Assembly: GCA_002255065.1 (NCBI GenBank)
Contig: NJEF01000077.1
Span: 1-5,292 of the forward strand
Length of the DNA: 5,292 nucleotides
DNA from: Desulfurococcales archaeon ex4484_204
GTDB lineage: Archaea > Thermoproteota > Thermoprotei_A > Sulfolobales > NBVN01
Direction: 5' to 3'
Position numbers and translations under genes: made by a program
Part shown: positions 1 through 5,292 of the stretch, one piece after another
How the letters are laid out: every line of letters starts with the position of its first letter
Position numbering within the stretch: the first letter of the stretch is position 1
Notes under the pieces: generated by a model
What the model was told of the DNA's origin: nothing
The model's input: the letters and a program-made list of their open reading frames with translations, nothing else
The model's database searches: none

Positions 1-2
1 TG

Positions 3-1133
3 CTACCGCTATCGAGGCCAGCTATCTATGCGTCCCTCTCGCTACTCTTCGTTCTATCCCTTGACGACCTGTCAGGCCCTATAGTGTTTCAGGACGACCC
101 AACAGCTAGGAACGTCCTAGCCTACCAAGCATACATGCACTTCGTAGAGCAGGTAACGGGAACCATCTCCGTTAGGGCCCTCGGGTACGTTGTCATATTA
201 ATGGCCTTATCAATAGTGACCTTCCTATTAGCCCTTAAACACATATCCGCGGTGTACAGGAGCTTAGGTGCCGGTACTGTAGCTTACTGGAGGCCTAAGA
301 GGGGTTTAAGCCTAGGTGCCGCCTCAATGCTCGCCCTGTTAGCTATCATAGCTGCGTTAGCCTCGCTTCCAACCCTCTTAGGCATTGCGTACGCCTTCTC
401 TAACTCCTGGGTTTCATCACCCCTACCGGAGCTAGGCCCTGGAAGCGCTGTTGAGGCCCTTACGTCGGCAGCTAGGGTGAGAGCTGTACTTAATACCTTA
501 GCTTACACCCTCGCATCCACAGCTATCACATTCGTTGTAGCCTTCCTAGGGGCTTACTACACCGTGAGGGTGAAGGGCGGCCTCACTAGGGTTCTAGACC
601 TACTGCTAAGCCTACCGGTGTCGGTGCCTGGGGTTGTCTTAGCCTTCTCCTACCTACTCACCTTTAAGGACCTACTGCATGGGTTGCCCATAGACCCCCT
701 TAAAGCTCCATGGCTATACGTAGTTATTTCGTATTCCGTGCGCAGGATGCCCTATACATATAAGATCGCTCAGGCAGCGCTATCATCGATACCCAAGGAC
801 TTCGAGGAGGCCGCCATTAATTTAGGTGCTAGGCAGCTCAGGGTAGCGTTCACAATAGCTGCACCCTTAATAGCCCAGGCTCTAATCCTCGGCCTGTGGA
901 TGTCGGCTACCTACTCATCAACGGAGGTGAGCACATCGATAACTATAGGGTCTTTAGGTGGTGCGCAAGGATTAGAGCACCCAGCACCAGTGACCTACTT
1001 AGTGCTCCTCGACATGTCGTACTCGGGCCTTAAGTACGGTGGCGCTGCTGCTTTTGCATTACTGCTAGTTCTCCTGTTTAACGTAGGCCTTCTGCTAGCA
1101 CTTAGACGTGCCACTACTAAGCAGGGAGCGTAA
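3..1133 (+). CDS. ABC importer permease, FbpB/ThiP-like, C-terminal part (5' end outside window)
   Basis: Membrane permease subunit of a binding-protein-dependent ABC importer, of the iron(III)/thiamine/spermidine-like class in which two permease domains are fused in one chain. The frame is open to the left edge, so the GTG at 84 is almost certainly internal. The residues before it (SLDDLSGPIVFQ, about 57-92) match the periplasmic loop near the end of the first permease domain in such proteins. Visible membrane segments lie near nt 177-245, 310-400, 490-565, 600-665, 700-770, 840-920 and 1040-1115. The cytoplasmic EAA loop that contacts the ATPase is at about 804-870: E-A-A at 807-815, the conserved Gly at 825-827, then I-A-A-P in place of the usual I-x-L-P. 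This is therefore the complete second BPD_transp_1 domain. The ATPase and binding protein are not downstream, so they should lie to the left. The substrate cannot be read from this sequence; iron is only the commonest guess for the family. Confidence 0.88.
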   Translation, partial: LPLSRPAIYASLSLLFVLSLDDLSGPIVFQDDPTARNVLAYQAYMHFVEQVTGTISVRALGYVVILMALSIVTFLLALKHISAVYRSLGAGTVAYWRPKRGLSLGAASMLALLAIIAALASLPTLLGIAYAFSNSWVSSPLPELGPGSAVEALTSAARVRAVLNTLAYTLASTAITFVVAFLGAYYTVRVKGGLTRVLDLLLSLPVSVPGVVLAFSYLLTFKDLLHGLPIDPLKAPWLYVVISYSVRRMPYTYKIAQAALSSIPKDFEEAAINLGARQLRVAFTIAAPLIAQALILGLWMSATYSSTEVSTSITIGSLGGAQGLEHPAPVTYLVLLDMSYSGLKYGGAAAFALLLVLLFNVGLLLALRRATTKQGA

Positions 1134-1191
1134 ATTAACCGTCTAACAGCCTGCTACACTGCTATCCCGGCATTCAGCTCCTTAATGATTA

Positions 1192-1199
1192 CTTAAGTA
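1192..1199 (+). promoter_or_regulatory. possible TATA box for the flippase gene
   Basis: CTTAAGTA is the most TATA-like stretch in the 99-bp gap between the permease and flippase genes. An archaeal TATA box sits about 26 nt before the transcript start, which would put that start near 1222, just before the GGAG ribosome site. The match is weak and no clear BRE was seen. The remainder of the gap (1134-1191) shows nothing recognisable. Confidence 0.25.
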
Positions 1200-1223
1200 C
1201 CTTACTTAGTAAATTCCTGTCCT

Positions 1224-1227
1224 GGAG
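1224..1227 (+). promoter_or_regulatory. Shine-Dalgarno site deciding a TTG start
   Basis: GGAG lies 5 nt before the TTG at 1233. The frame upstream reaches a TAA at 1194-1196 without any ATG, GTG or TTG, so this site and the TTG together fix the flippase start. Confidence 0.6.
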
Positions 1228-1232
1228 ATAGG

Positions 1233-2753
1233 TTGAGTTTAAACGATGAGGTATACGGCGCCAGTGTTAGGCTCCGCTTCGCTACGCTAGCTAACTTTAC
1301 CGCTGAGGTCGTTAGCTATGTCGCTAGCCTCGTATTCGTTGTATCCGTTGCTAGGAGGTTAACGGTCTACGAGTTCGGTGTCTGGACCCTCATATCTAGA
1401 TACACGGGGTACGTACTGCTATTCACGATAATCTTCACTTACTGGATCCCCAGAACGGTGAGCAGGGGGATTAACACCTCCAAGACAGGACTCCTAATCG
1501 CTATAGAGCTAGGGCTCGTAGCCTCCGTCGCCTACTCCCTCATAGCTATAGGGGCGTCACAAATGTTTAACCAGCCCCTCTACCCCCTCCTCCTCGCTAC
1601 CATAATGGTTTTCGAGAACTACGTAAACACCTCCCTTACATCGATAGCTTCAGCCCACAGCCCGCAGTACCTAGGGCTTGCACGCCTAACTCTGAGGTCA
1701 GTTCAAGCCGGTATTGCTGTACTCCTTGTAGTTCTTCTTAAACTAGGGCTCTACGGCGTGGTTGCGTCGACAATAATAGCTAGGGCATCGATAACCGCTC
1801 TACTGTATGTAGTTAATAGGAGAGTACTTGCTAGGTCTAAATACTCACCTGAGGTTGTGAGGGAGTGGGTTAGGAGGTCATGGCTACCCCTATACAGCAG
1901 CTTTGTCTACATGCTCTACACCATAGATGCCGTAGTCGTTAGAGCGATAACTGGGTGCGAGGACGTGCTGGCATACTATGGTGTCTCGATGTCGGTATAC
2001 GGACTAACCATGGTGTCCGCTAAGGGCTTCCCGGCCCTCTACGCTAGGCTACTTGCTAGGAGGGATGTAAGGGACGTATCTGAGGCATTCTGGATAGCAT
2101 TCATGCTCAACATCCCGATAGTCGTTGGGGTAGTGCTATACGCTGAGGCCCTAGCAGCGGTCTATAACCCTAAGTACGTCGTTGCATCCCAGGTTATCAG
2201 GGTCTTCGCTATAGCATCAATAGCTAGGCTCCTATCAGCTATAACTAGGACAACCCTCACAGGTCTTGAGGAAAGGGATATTGAGAGGGATGTAAGGCTT
2301 AGGGAGACGGTGCTCTTTAAGATACCTACTATAGGCATGGCTATAGGGCTCGTGTATATCGGTGCCCTAGCGACGACTGCTTACCTCCTTAGAAGCAATC
2401 CAGTACTTACCGGTGTAGCATGGGGGGCCTTATTCATAGCCTACAACCTAGTCCTAACAGTGCTTTACGACTTAACGTTGAGGAGGGAGTTCAACGCTAA
2501 GCTCCCCTATAGGTCCCTGATGCTGTTTATCGGTAAATTCCTTATAGCCAGCTTGGGCATCGTGGTTGTAAGGGCTGTCTACCATGTCGAGCCTGTGAGC
2601 AGGGTCTGGACCCTGCTAAGTGAGCTAGGGCCCGCTATAGCGCTTTCGGCAGCTGCGTACTTCTCAGTACTGTACGTAATTGACGGGAAGTTCCGTAGGC
2701 TGGTCTGGGATGGTTTAAACTACTTAAAGAGGGTTCACCCAACAGTACCCTAA
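1233..2753 (+). CDS. polysaccharide/lipid-linked oligosaccharide flippase (MOP superfamily, Wzx/RfbX-like)
   Basis: Predicted multi-pass membrane protein of 506 residues that would flip lipid-linked sugars across the membrane, for surface polysaccharide or the glycan donor of N-glycosylation. About 14 hydrophobic segments can be traced, the first at residues 20-40, then 49-72, 86-107 and so on, the last near 465-485, with Arg/Lys-rich loops between them (for example around residues 195-215 and 345-355). The length and the N-terminal pattern (helix with F-x-A-E-V-V-S-Y, then A-R-R-L-T-x-x-E-F-G-V-W) are typical of the PST/MVF branch, in which this 'A-R-x-L-x-x-x-E-F-G' turn follows the first helix. 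It starts with TTG behind a GGAG site. It follows the ABC permease by 99 bp, a gap with a weak promoter candidate, so co-transcription is uncertain. No glycosyltransferase is visible nearby, so the sugar substrate is unknown. Class assignment is by pattern only; a generic MATE-like transporter is the main alternative. Confidence 0.8.
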   Translation: MSLNDEVYGASVRLRFATLANFTAEVVSYVASLVFVVSVARRLTVYEFGVWTLISRYTGYVLLFTIIFTYWIPRTVSRGINTSKTGLLIAIELGLVASVAYSLIAIGASQMFNQPLYPLLLATIMVFENYVNTSLTSIASAHSPQYLGLARLTLRSVQAGIAVLLVVLLKLGLYGVVASTIIARASITALLYVVNRRVLARSKYSPEVVREWVRRSWLPLYSSFVYMLYTIDAVVVRAITGCEDVLAYYGVSMSVYGLTMVSAKGFPALYARLLARRDVRDVSEAFWIAFMLNIPIVVGVVLYAEALAAVYNPKYVVASQVIRVFAIASIARLLSAITRTTLTGLEERDIERDVRLRETVLFKIPTIGMAIGLVYIGALATTAYLLRSNPVLTGVAWGALFIAYNLVLTVLYDLTLRREFNAKLPYRSLMLFIGKFLIASLGIVVVRAVYHVEPVSRVWTLLSELGPAIALSAAAYFSVLYVIDGKFRRLVWDGLNYLKRVHPTVP

Positions 2754-2779
2754 CTAGCCGTTGCTAGCTTGGAGGCAAT

Positions 2780-2787
2780 AGTTTTTA
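2780..2787 (+). promoter_or_regulatory. TATA-like/T-rich element before the TIP49 gene
   Basis: AGTTTTTA sits about 27 nt after the flippase stop. It could be a TATA box, placing a transcript start near 2809-2812. Its run of five T could equally act as an intrinsic archaeal terminator for the flippase transcript. The sequence alone does not separate these roles. Confidence 0.35.
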
Positions 2788-2824
2788 CTCCTAATTCCCC
2801 CCAAGTCTATGGGCTCTCGGGAGA

Positions 2825-2833
2825 GGGGTGATC
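2825..2833 (+). promoter_or_regulatory. strong Shine-Dalgarno site for TIP49
   Basis: GGGGTGATC contains GGTGATC, which pairs closely with the archaeal 16S rRNA 3' end (AUCACCUCC). It ends 2 nt before the ATG at 2836 and favours that start over the in-frame ATG at 2809, which would add nine residues. Confidence 0.7.
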
Positions 2834-2835
2834 GC

Positions 2836-4209
2836 ATGGGGGCCTCAATACGTGAGGTAGTCCCTACGCCTAGGTTTAGACGTATTGGCGCGCACACCCA
2901 CATTAAGGGCCTAGGACTCGATGAGAACGGCAGGGCTGTTAAGATTAAGGATGGCATGGTTGGCCAGGAGAGGGCTAGGGAGGCTGCAGGCCTCATAGTT
3001 AAGATGATTAAGGAGGGTAAGTGGGCTGGTAAGCTAATAGTTCTTGCAGGCCCTCCAGGAACGGGTAAGACAGCTATTGCTGTAGCCATAGCTAGGGAGC
3101 TGGGAATGAACGTCCCCTTCATAGCTATGAGCGCTAGCGAGGTGTATAGTAGCGAGGTTAAGAAGACCGAGGTCCTCCTGGAGGCTATGAGGAAGTGCAT
3201 AGGTGTTGAGATCCATGAGATGCGCGAGGTCTACGAGGGTGAGGTGGTTAAGTTCAACGTCATTACGGGGCCTCATCCATATAACCCATACCAGAGGGTT
3301 ATTGAGAGGGCAGCACTCACGCTAAAGACTACGGATGATGAGAGGACCTTAGAGGTCGGGGAGGAGATAGCTGCCCAGCTGGTTGAGCAGGGTGTTAGGG
3401 AGGGCTACGTAATCCAGATAGATGCGGAAACCGGTAGGGCTACGGTGCTCGGGATAAGCTCTGAGAGCGACCTAGCTAAGAAGTACGAGGTTGGTAGGAG
3501 GGTAAGGGTTCCTAGACCTAAGGGTAAGGTGAGGAAGGAGAAGGAATTCGTCTACCACATGACCCTAGCAGACCTAGACAGGATGGTTGCTAGGAGGAGG
3601 AGCGGTGGGATCTTATCCCTATTCTTTGGAGGCCCTGAGGAGAAGGAGATAGGGCCCGAAGTAATAGCAGAGGTCGATAGGCAGGTTAAGGAGTGGGTCG
3701 ACCAGGGTAAGGCGTTCTTACACCCAGGAGTGCTCTTCATCGACGACGCCCACATGCTCGACATAGAGACGTTCGCGTTCCTAGGTAGGGCTGTTGAGAG
3801 CGAGCTTTCACCGATAATAATACTGGCTACCAATAGGGGCTTTGCCAGGATCCGTGGAACAGATGTCGAGGCACCGTTAGGGTTCCCGGCAGACCTCCTA
3901 GATAGGGCCGTTATCATAGGTACGGAGACCTACGACGCTGAGAGCATTAGGGAGATACTTAAGATAAGGGCTACTGAGGAGGACATTAAGCTAAGCGATG
4001 GGGCCCTTAATAAGCTAACCGAGATAGGGGCTAGGAGGAGCCTTAGGTACGCTGTCCAGTTGCTAAGCATTGCAGCGGAGAACGCTAGGTCTAGGGGGGC
4101 TAATGAGGTTGATGCAGCAGATGTCGACCGCGTTGACCACCTCTTCATGGACGTTACCGAGGCTGTTGAGCACCTAAAGAAGTACGAGTCCCTAATGATT
4201 AGGCACTAA
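2836..4209 (+). CDS. TIP49/RuvB-like AAA+ ATPase (archaeal RuvBL homologue)
   Basis: AAA+ ATPase of the Pontin/Reptin family, which in eukaryotes forms hexameric rings for chromatin remodelling and box C/D snoRNP assembly; the archaeal role is poorly defined. From the ATG at 2836 it is 457 residues, almost the same as human RUVBL1 (456, from memory). Motifs in order: HIKGLGLDENG (22-32), GQERAREAAG (about 44-53), Walker A GPPGTGKT (72-79), the V-Y-E-G-E-V strand entering insertion domain II (about 132), return to the AAA core near L-A-D-L-D (about 245), Walker B region F-I-D-D-A-H (301-306), sensor 1 A-T-N-R-G (Asn333), arginine finger L-L-D-R (Arg357) and sensor 2 L-R-Y (Arg404). Asp304 replaces the usual Walker B Glu (D-E-V-H in human). 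The OB-fold insertion, about residues 125-245 or a little beyond, separates this family from bacterial RuvB. The gene is monocistronic or the last of a (+) unit, and its stop lies 2 bp from the stop of the convergent MNT gene. Confidence 0.96.
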   Translation: MGASIREVVPTPRFRRIGAHTHIKGLGLDENGRAVKIKDGMVGQERAREAAGLIVKMIKEGKWAGKLIVLAGPPGTGKTAIAVAIARELGMNVPFIAMSASEVYSSEVKKTEVLLEAMRKCIGVEIHEMREVYEGEVVKFNVITGPHPYNPYQRVIERAALTLKTTDDERTLEVGEEIAAQLVEQGVREGYVIQIDAETGRATVLGISSESDLAKKYEVGRRVRVPRPKGKVRKEKEFVYHMTLADLDRMVARRRSGGILSLFFGGPEEKEIGPEVIAEVDRQVKEWVDQGKAFLHPGVLFIDDAHMLDIETFAFLGRAVESELSPIIILATNRGFARIRGTDVEAPLGFPADLLDRAVIIGTETYDAESIREILKIRATEEDIKLSDGALNKLTEIGARRSLRYAVQLLSIAAENARSRGANEVDAADVDRVDHLFMDVTEAVEHLKKYESLMIRH

Positions 4210-4211
4210 CC

Positions 4212-4664
4212 CTAGAGCTTAAGCATTACCTTAGCTAGCCTTGATAGCCTCAAAGACCTCTTTTTATACAGCACGTAATCGTCCTGTGCAAGGCCCTTAA
4301 CCAGCTCCTTAAAATACCTCGTGAAACCCACGGCGTCGTAGAGCACTCTGAAGCCTAGCACTAGACCAGAAAGAACTGTACCAGGCCTTAGGTTCTCTTT
4401 GAGGCTGTCTAGGTCGAACACTATGATGTCTACAGGTATCGCTAAAGCACTCCTCAAAACATGGGTAAGCCTTACCTCAAGATGCATCTTCTCCTCTAAG
4501 TCTTTAAGTTCGTTAACCACCACAATAATGTCGATATCCCTAGCCTCCCTATACTTATAGACATAGCTACCAAAGAGAACCACACACAGCAGCTCCTTCC
4601 CTAAGCGGTTAGTGACCTCCTTAATTAGTGATAATACCCTCTCTTCTGAGATAGGACCCAACAA
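4212..4664 (-). CDS. MNT-type minimal nucleotidyltransferase, partner of the HEPN protein
   Basis: Small protein (150 residues from TTG 4664) of the DNA polymerase beta-like nucleotidyltransferase fold. The active-site signature is L-F-G-S (Gly32, Ser33), then nine residues, then D-I-D (Asp43, Asp45), with a third acidic residue in P-V-D-I-I-V-F-D (Asp79). All three catalytic carboxylates are present, so it is probably active. The G-S to D-x-D spacing is one shorter than the usual GSX10DXD. In known HEPN-MNT pairs the MNT protein is the antitoxin, and in some it adds AMP to the HEPN toxin. The C-terminal 40 residues are basic, ending in K-K-R-S-L-R-L-S-R and a short helix. The start is ambiguous among TTG codons at 4670, 4664 and 4661. 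I chose 4664 because GGTGG at 4675-4671 leaves 6 nt before it but none before 4670. The gene overlaps the upstream HEPN gene by about 44 nt, implying translational coupling. Confidence 0.87.
   Translation of the reverse strand: MLGPISEERVLSLIKEVTNRLGKELLCVVLFGSYVYKYREARDIDIIVVVNELKDLEEKMHLEVRLTHVLRSALAIPVDIIVFDLDSLKENLRPGTVLSGLVLGFRVLYDAVGFTRYFKELVKGLAQDDYVLYKKRSLRLSRLAKVMLKL
4261..4265 (+). terminator. possible T-run terminator for the TIP49 transcript
   Basis: Five T on the plus strand, about 50 nt after the TIP49 stop and inside the MNT gene. Archaeal termination needs little more than an oligo-T tract, and the 2-bp convergent gap leaves no room for one between the genes. A single short tract is weak evidence. 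Confidence 0.2.
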
Positions 4665-5058
4665 CCTCAACCACCTTTTTAGCGAGTTCTACGGCTTTTA
4701 AGGCTACATCGCTGGAGACCACGTCGTCGGGGCTGTAGACCTTACCTCTAAACAACGTTGGGTACCTAGCCCGCGTGTAGTACTCCGTGAGGAACTCCAT
4801 CGCCGTAACCACAGCGTCGTACTCGCCCCTCCACTCATCACTAAAGGCGTCTATGAAAACTGTCAGCAACTCGGGTCCATGGTTATAAACAACCCTCCTC
4901 CTAACCTCGAGCATCGCTTTAGCGCACTTCTCAACGCATTGCTGCGAGTAGAATGCGGCCTGGGGGTAATCTCTAAACTGAATAGCCCTTAAGGCCCTGT
5001 CAAGATCCTTCAAGCACTCCTTGAAGTATTTTCGAGCAAACTCCTTGTAGATAGACAC
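4621..5058 (-). CDS. HEPN-domain protein, probable RNase toxin of a HEPN-MNT pair
   Basis: A 145-residue, mostly helical protein of the HEPN family (PF05168-like). The core reads A-A-F-Y-S-Q-Q-C-V-E-K-C-A-K-A-M-L (34-50), the classic first-helix signature, and later Y-Y-T-R-A-R-Y-P (93-100) and Y-S-P-D-D-V (108-113), ending in a long A-L-K-A-V-E-L-A-K-K-V-V helix. The candidate RNase motif R-x4-6-H is seen as R55-V-V-Y-N-H60 (Arg53 and Arg54 precede it). HEPN dimers place this Arg and His at a composite RNA-cleaving site. The family's R-x4-H-x-Y motif, whose Tyr is AMPylated in HepT-type toxins, is not met: His60 is followed by Gly-Pro. The start is GTG 5058, with GGTGG 4 nt upstream. An ATG two bases earlier (5060) is out of frame and gives only 16 codons. 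It is first in the unit, with MNT overlapping its 3' end. A non-toxic HEPN role, such as a regulatory or nucleotidyltransferase-accessory protein, remains possible. Confidence 0.88.
   Translation of the reverse strand: MSIYKEFARKYFKECLKDLDRALRAIQFRDYPQAAFYSQQCVEKCAKAMLEVRRRVVYNHGPELLTVFIDAFSDEWRGEYDAVVTAMEFLTEYYTRARYPTLFRGKVYSPDDVVSSDVALKAVELAKKVVEVVGSYLRREGIITN
4671..4676 (-). promoter_or_regulatory. Shine-Dalgarno site for the MNT gene inside the HEPN gene
   Basis: On the minus strand AGGTGG reads from 4676 to 4671, within the last codons of the HEPN gene. It abuts TTG 4670 and lies 6 nt before TTG 4664, so it favours the latter. The same GGTGG core precedes the HEPN gene. Confidence 0.5.
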
Positions 5059-5062
5059 ATTA

Positions 5063-5067
5063 CCACC
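5063..5067 (-). promoter_or_regulatory. Shine-Dalgarno site for the HEPN gene
   Basis: GGTGG on the minus strand, 4 nt before GTG 5058. It supports the GTG over the overlapping out-of-frame ATG at 5060. Confidence 0.55.
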
Positions 5068-5089
5068 ATGCCCTTAACGCCTTAATCAC

Positions 5090-5099
5090 TAAATATTAA
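5090..5099. promoter_or_regulatory. probable shared TATA element between divergent genes
   Basis: On the minus strand this reads TTAATATTTA, preceded by purine-rich CGGAGG, which could serve as a BRE. A start about 26 nt on (near 5068) would give the HEPN mRNA a leader of roughly 10 nt carrying its GGTGG site. The AATATT core is palindromic, so on the plus strand AAATATTA at 5091-5098 could also drive the gene starting at 5128, with a start near 5122 and an almost leaderless mRNA. Confidence 0.45.
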
Positions 5100-5127
5100 C
5101 CTCCGTCCTAATAACCTTAGCACATCC

Positions 5128-5292
5128 ATGCAACTGCTATTGTTCGACTACGAACAAGCCGGTCCTCGCTTAGGAACCTCCAGGAGGGCTGGGGTAGAAG
5201 ATATCTTGGTGGTTAGAGGGGAGGTTTATGTTGGTGGTAGAGCTGCTTATTGGTGTAGGTCCTGCGGGGTGATGGGGGCGATGCTCCAAGCC
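5128..5292 (+). CDS. unrecognised protein with a CxxC pair, N-terminal 55 residues (3' end outside window)
   Basis: An ATG-started frame stays open for 55 codons to the right edge. I do not recognise the family. The N-terminus is L-L-L-F-D-Y-E-Q-A-G-P-R-L-G, followed by a likely beta-hairpin (V-E-D-I-L-V-V-R-G-E-V-Y-V-G-G-R) and then Y-W-C-R-S-C-G-V-M-G. The C-x2-C-G knuckle suggests half of a zinc ribbon, with the other half beyond the window. ATG 5128 is the first possible start after an in-frame TAA at 5083-5085. No Shine-Dalgarno site precedes it, which fits leaderless translation, common in these archaea for first genes. Codon choice (AGG, GGT, GCT, CTA) resembles the other genes here. 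It is divergent from the HEPN-MNT unit with a 69-bp gap. A chance open frame is possible but less likely given the codon use and placement. Confidence 0.6.
   Translation, partial: MQLLLFDYEQAGPRLGTSRRAGVEDILVVRGEVYVGGRAAYWCRSCGVMGAMLQA

Noticed and set aside
84..86. GTG as the true start of the ABC permease
   Set aside because: The frame is open to the left edge and the residues before the GTG fit the family, so the gene begins outside the window.
2754..3200. Minus-strand open frame of 148 codons opposite the TIP49 start
   Set aside because: It lies opposite the flippase-TIP49 gap and the conserved TIP49 N-terminal region, has no ribosome site noted and encodes low-complexity Ser/Leu/Pro-rich sequence, as expected of the reverse of a real gene.
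3034..3276. Minus-strand open frame of 80 codons inside TIP49
   Set aside because: Antisense shadow of the Walker A region; no family resemblance.
3335..3341. ATGATGA resembling a C box of a C/D guide RNA
   Set aside because: It is inside the TIP49 coding sequence, and the first CTGA that could act as a D box is over 100 nt downstream, too far for an archaeal C/D RNA.
3552..3917. Minus-strand open frame of 121 codons inside TIP49
   Set aside because: Antisense to the Walker B and sensor 1 region; Ser-rich composition follows from the complementary codons of TIP49.
3930..4148. Minus-strand open frame of 72 codons inside TIP49
   Set aside because: Antisense to the conserved C-terminal AAA+ lid; Ser/Leu-rich shadow with no independent support.
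4835..4841. GTGATGA on the minus strand resembling a C box
   Set aside because: It encodes part of the HEPN protein and has no CTGA D box within the usual 50-60 nt.
5177..5187. Perfect inverted repeat CCTCCAGGAGG
   Set aside because: Arms of only 5 bp around one base cannot form a hairpin, and no start codon follows the GGAGG at a usable distance. It is probably chance within the partial coding frame.

Overview
The window looks like a piece of a hyperthermophilic archaeal chromosome, most likely Thermoproteota (the former Crenarchaeota). The reasons are a full-length TIP49/RuvB-like AAA+ ATPase of the archaeal/eukaryotic type, a HEPN-MNT gene pair of the kind common in thermophilic archaea, heavy use of AGG, ATA and CTA codons, frequent GTG and TTG starts, and GGTG-type Shine-Dalgarno sites matching the archaeal 16S 3' end. 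I cannot place the genus.

Layout. Positions 3-1133 (+) hold the C-terminal part of a tandem-domain ABC importer permease (FbpB/ThiP-like) that runs in from the left edge. After a 99-bp gap, 1233-2753 (+) encodes a multi-pass flippase of the polysaccharide/lipid-linked-oligosaccharide exporter superfamily. A short promoter-like gap leads to 2836-4209 (+), a TIP49 ATPase with all AAA+ motifs, but with Asp where the Walker B catalytic Glu normally sits. Only 2 bp after its stop, two minus-strand genes end convergently: an MNT-type minimal nucleotidyltransferase (4212-4664) and, upstream of it and overlapping by about 44 nt, a HEPN-domain protein (4621-5058). A compact AT-rich element near 5090-5099 lies between the HEPN gene and a divergent (+) reading frame, 5128 to the right edge. 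That frame is unrecognised and carries a CxxC pair.

How the genes work together. The HEPN and MNT genes form one translationally coupled unit, probably a toxin-antitoxin pair with a HEPN RNase and a nucleotidyltransferase partner. The permease, flippase and TIP49 genes share a strand, but each gap has its own promoter-like or RBS signal and their functions are not obviously linked. No tRNA, rRNA, CRISPR array or insertion sequence was seen. The HEPN-MNT pair is the most accessory-like part, and its variant motifs are the most interesting signal. I do not see convincing evidence of a wholly new system.
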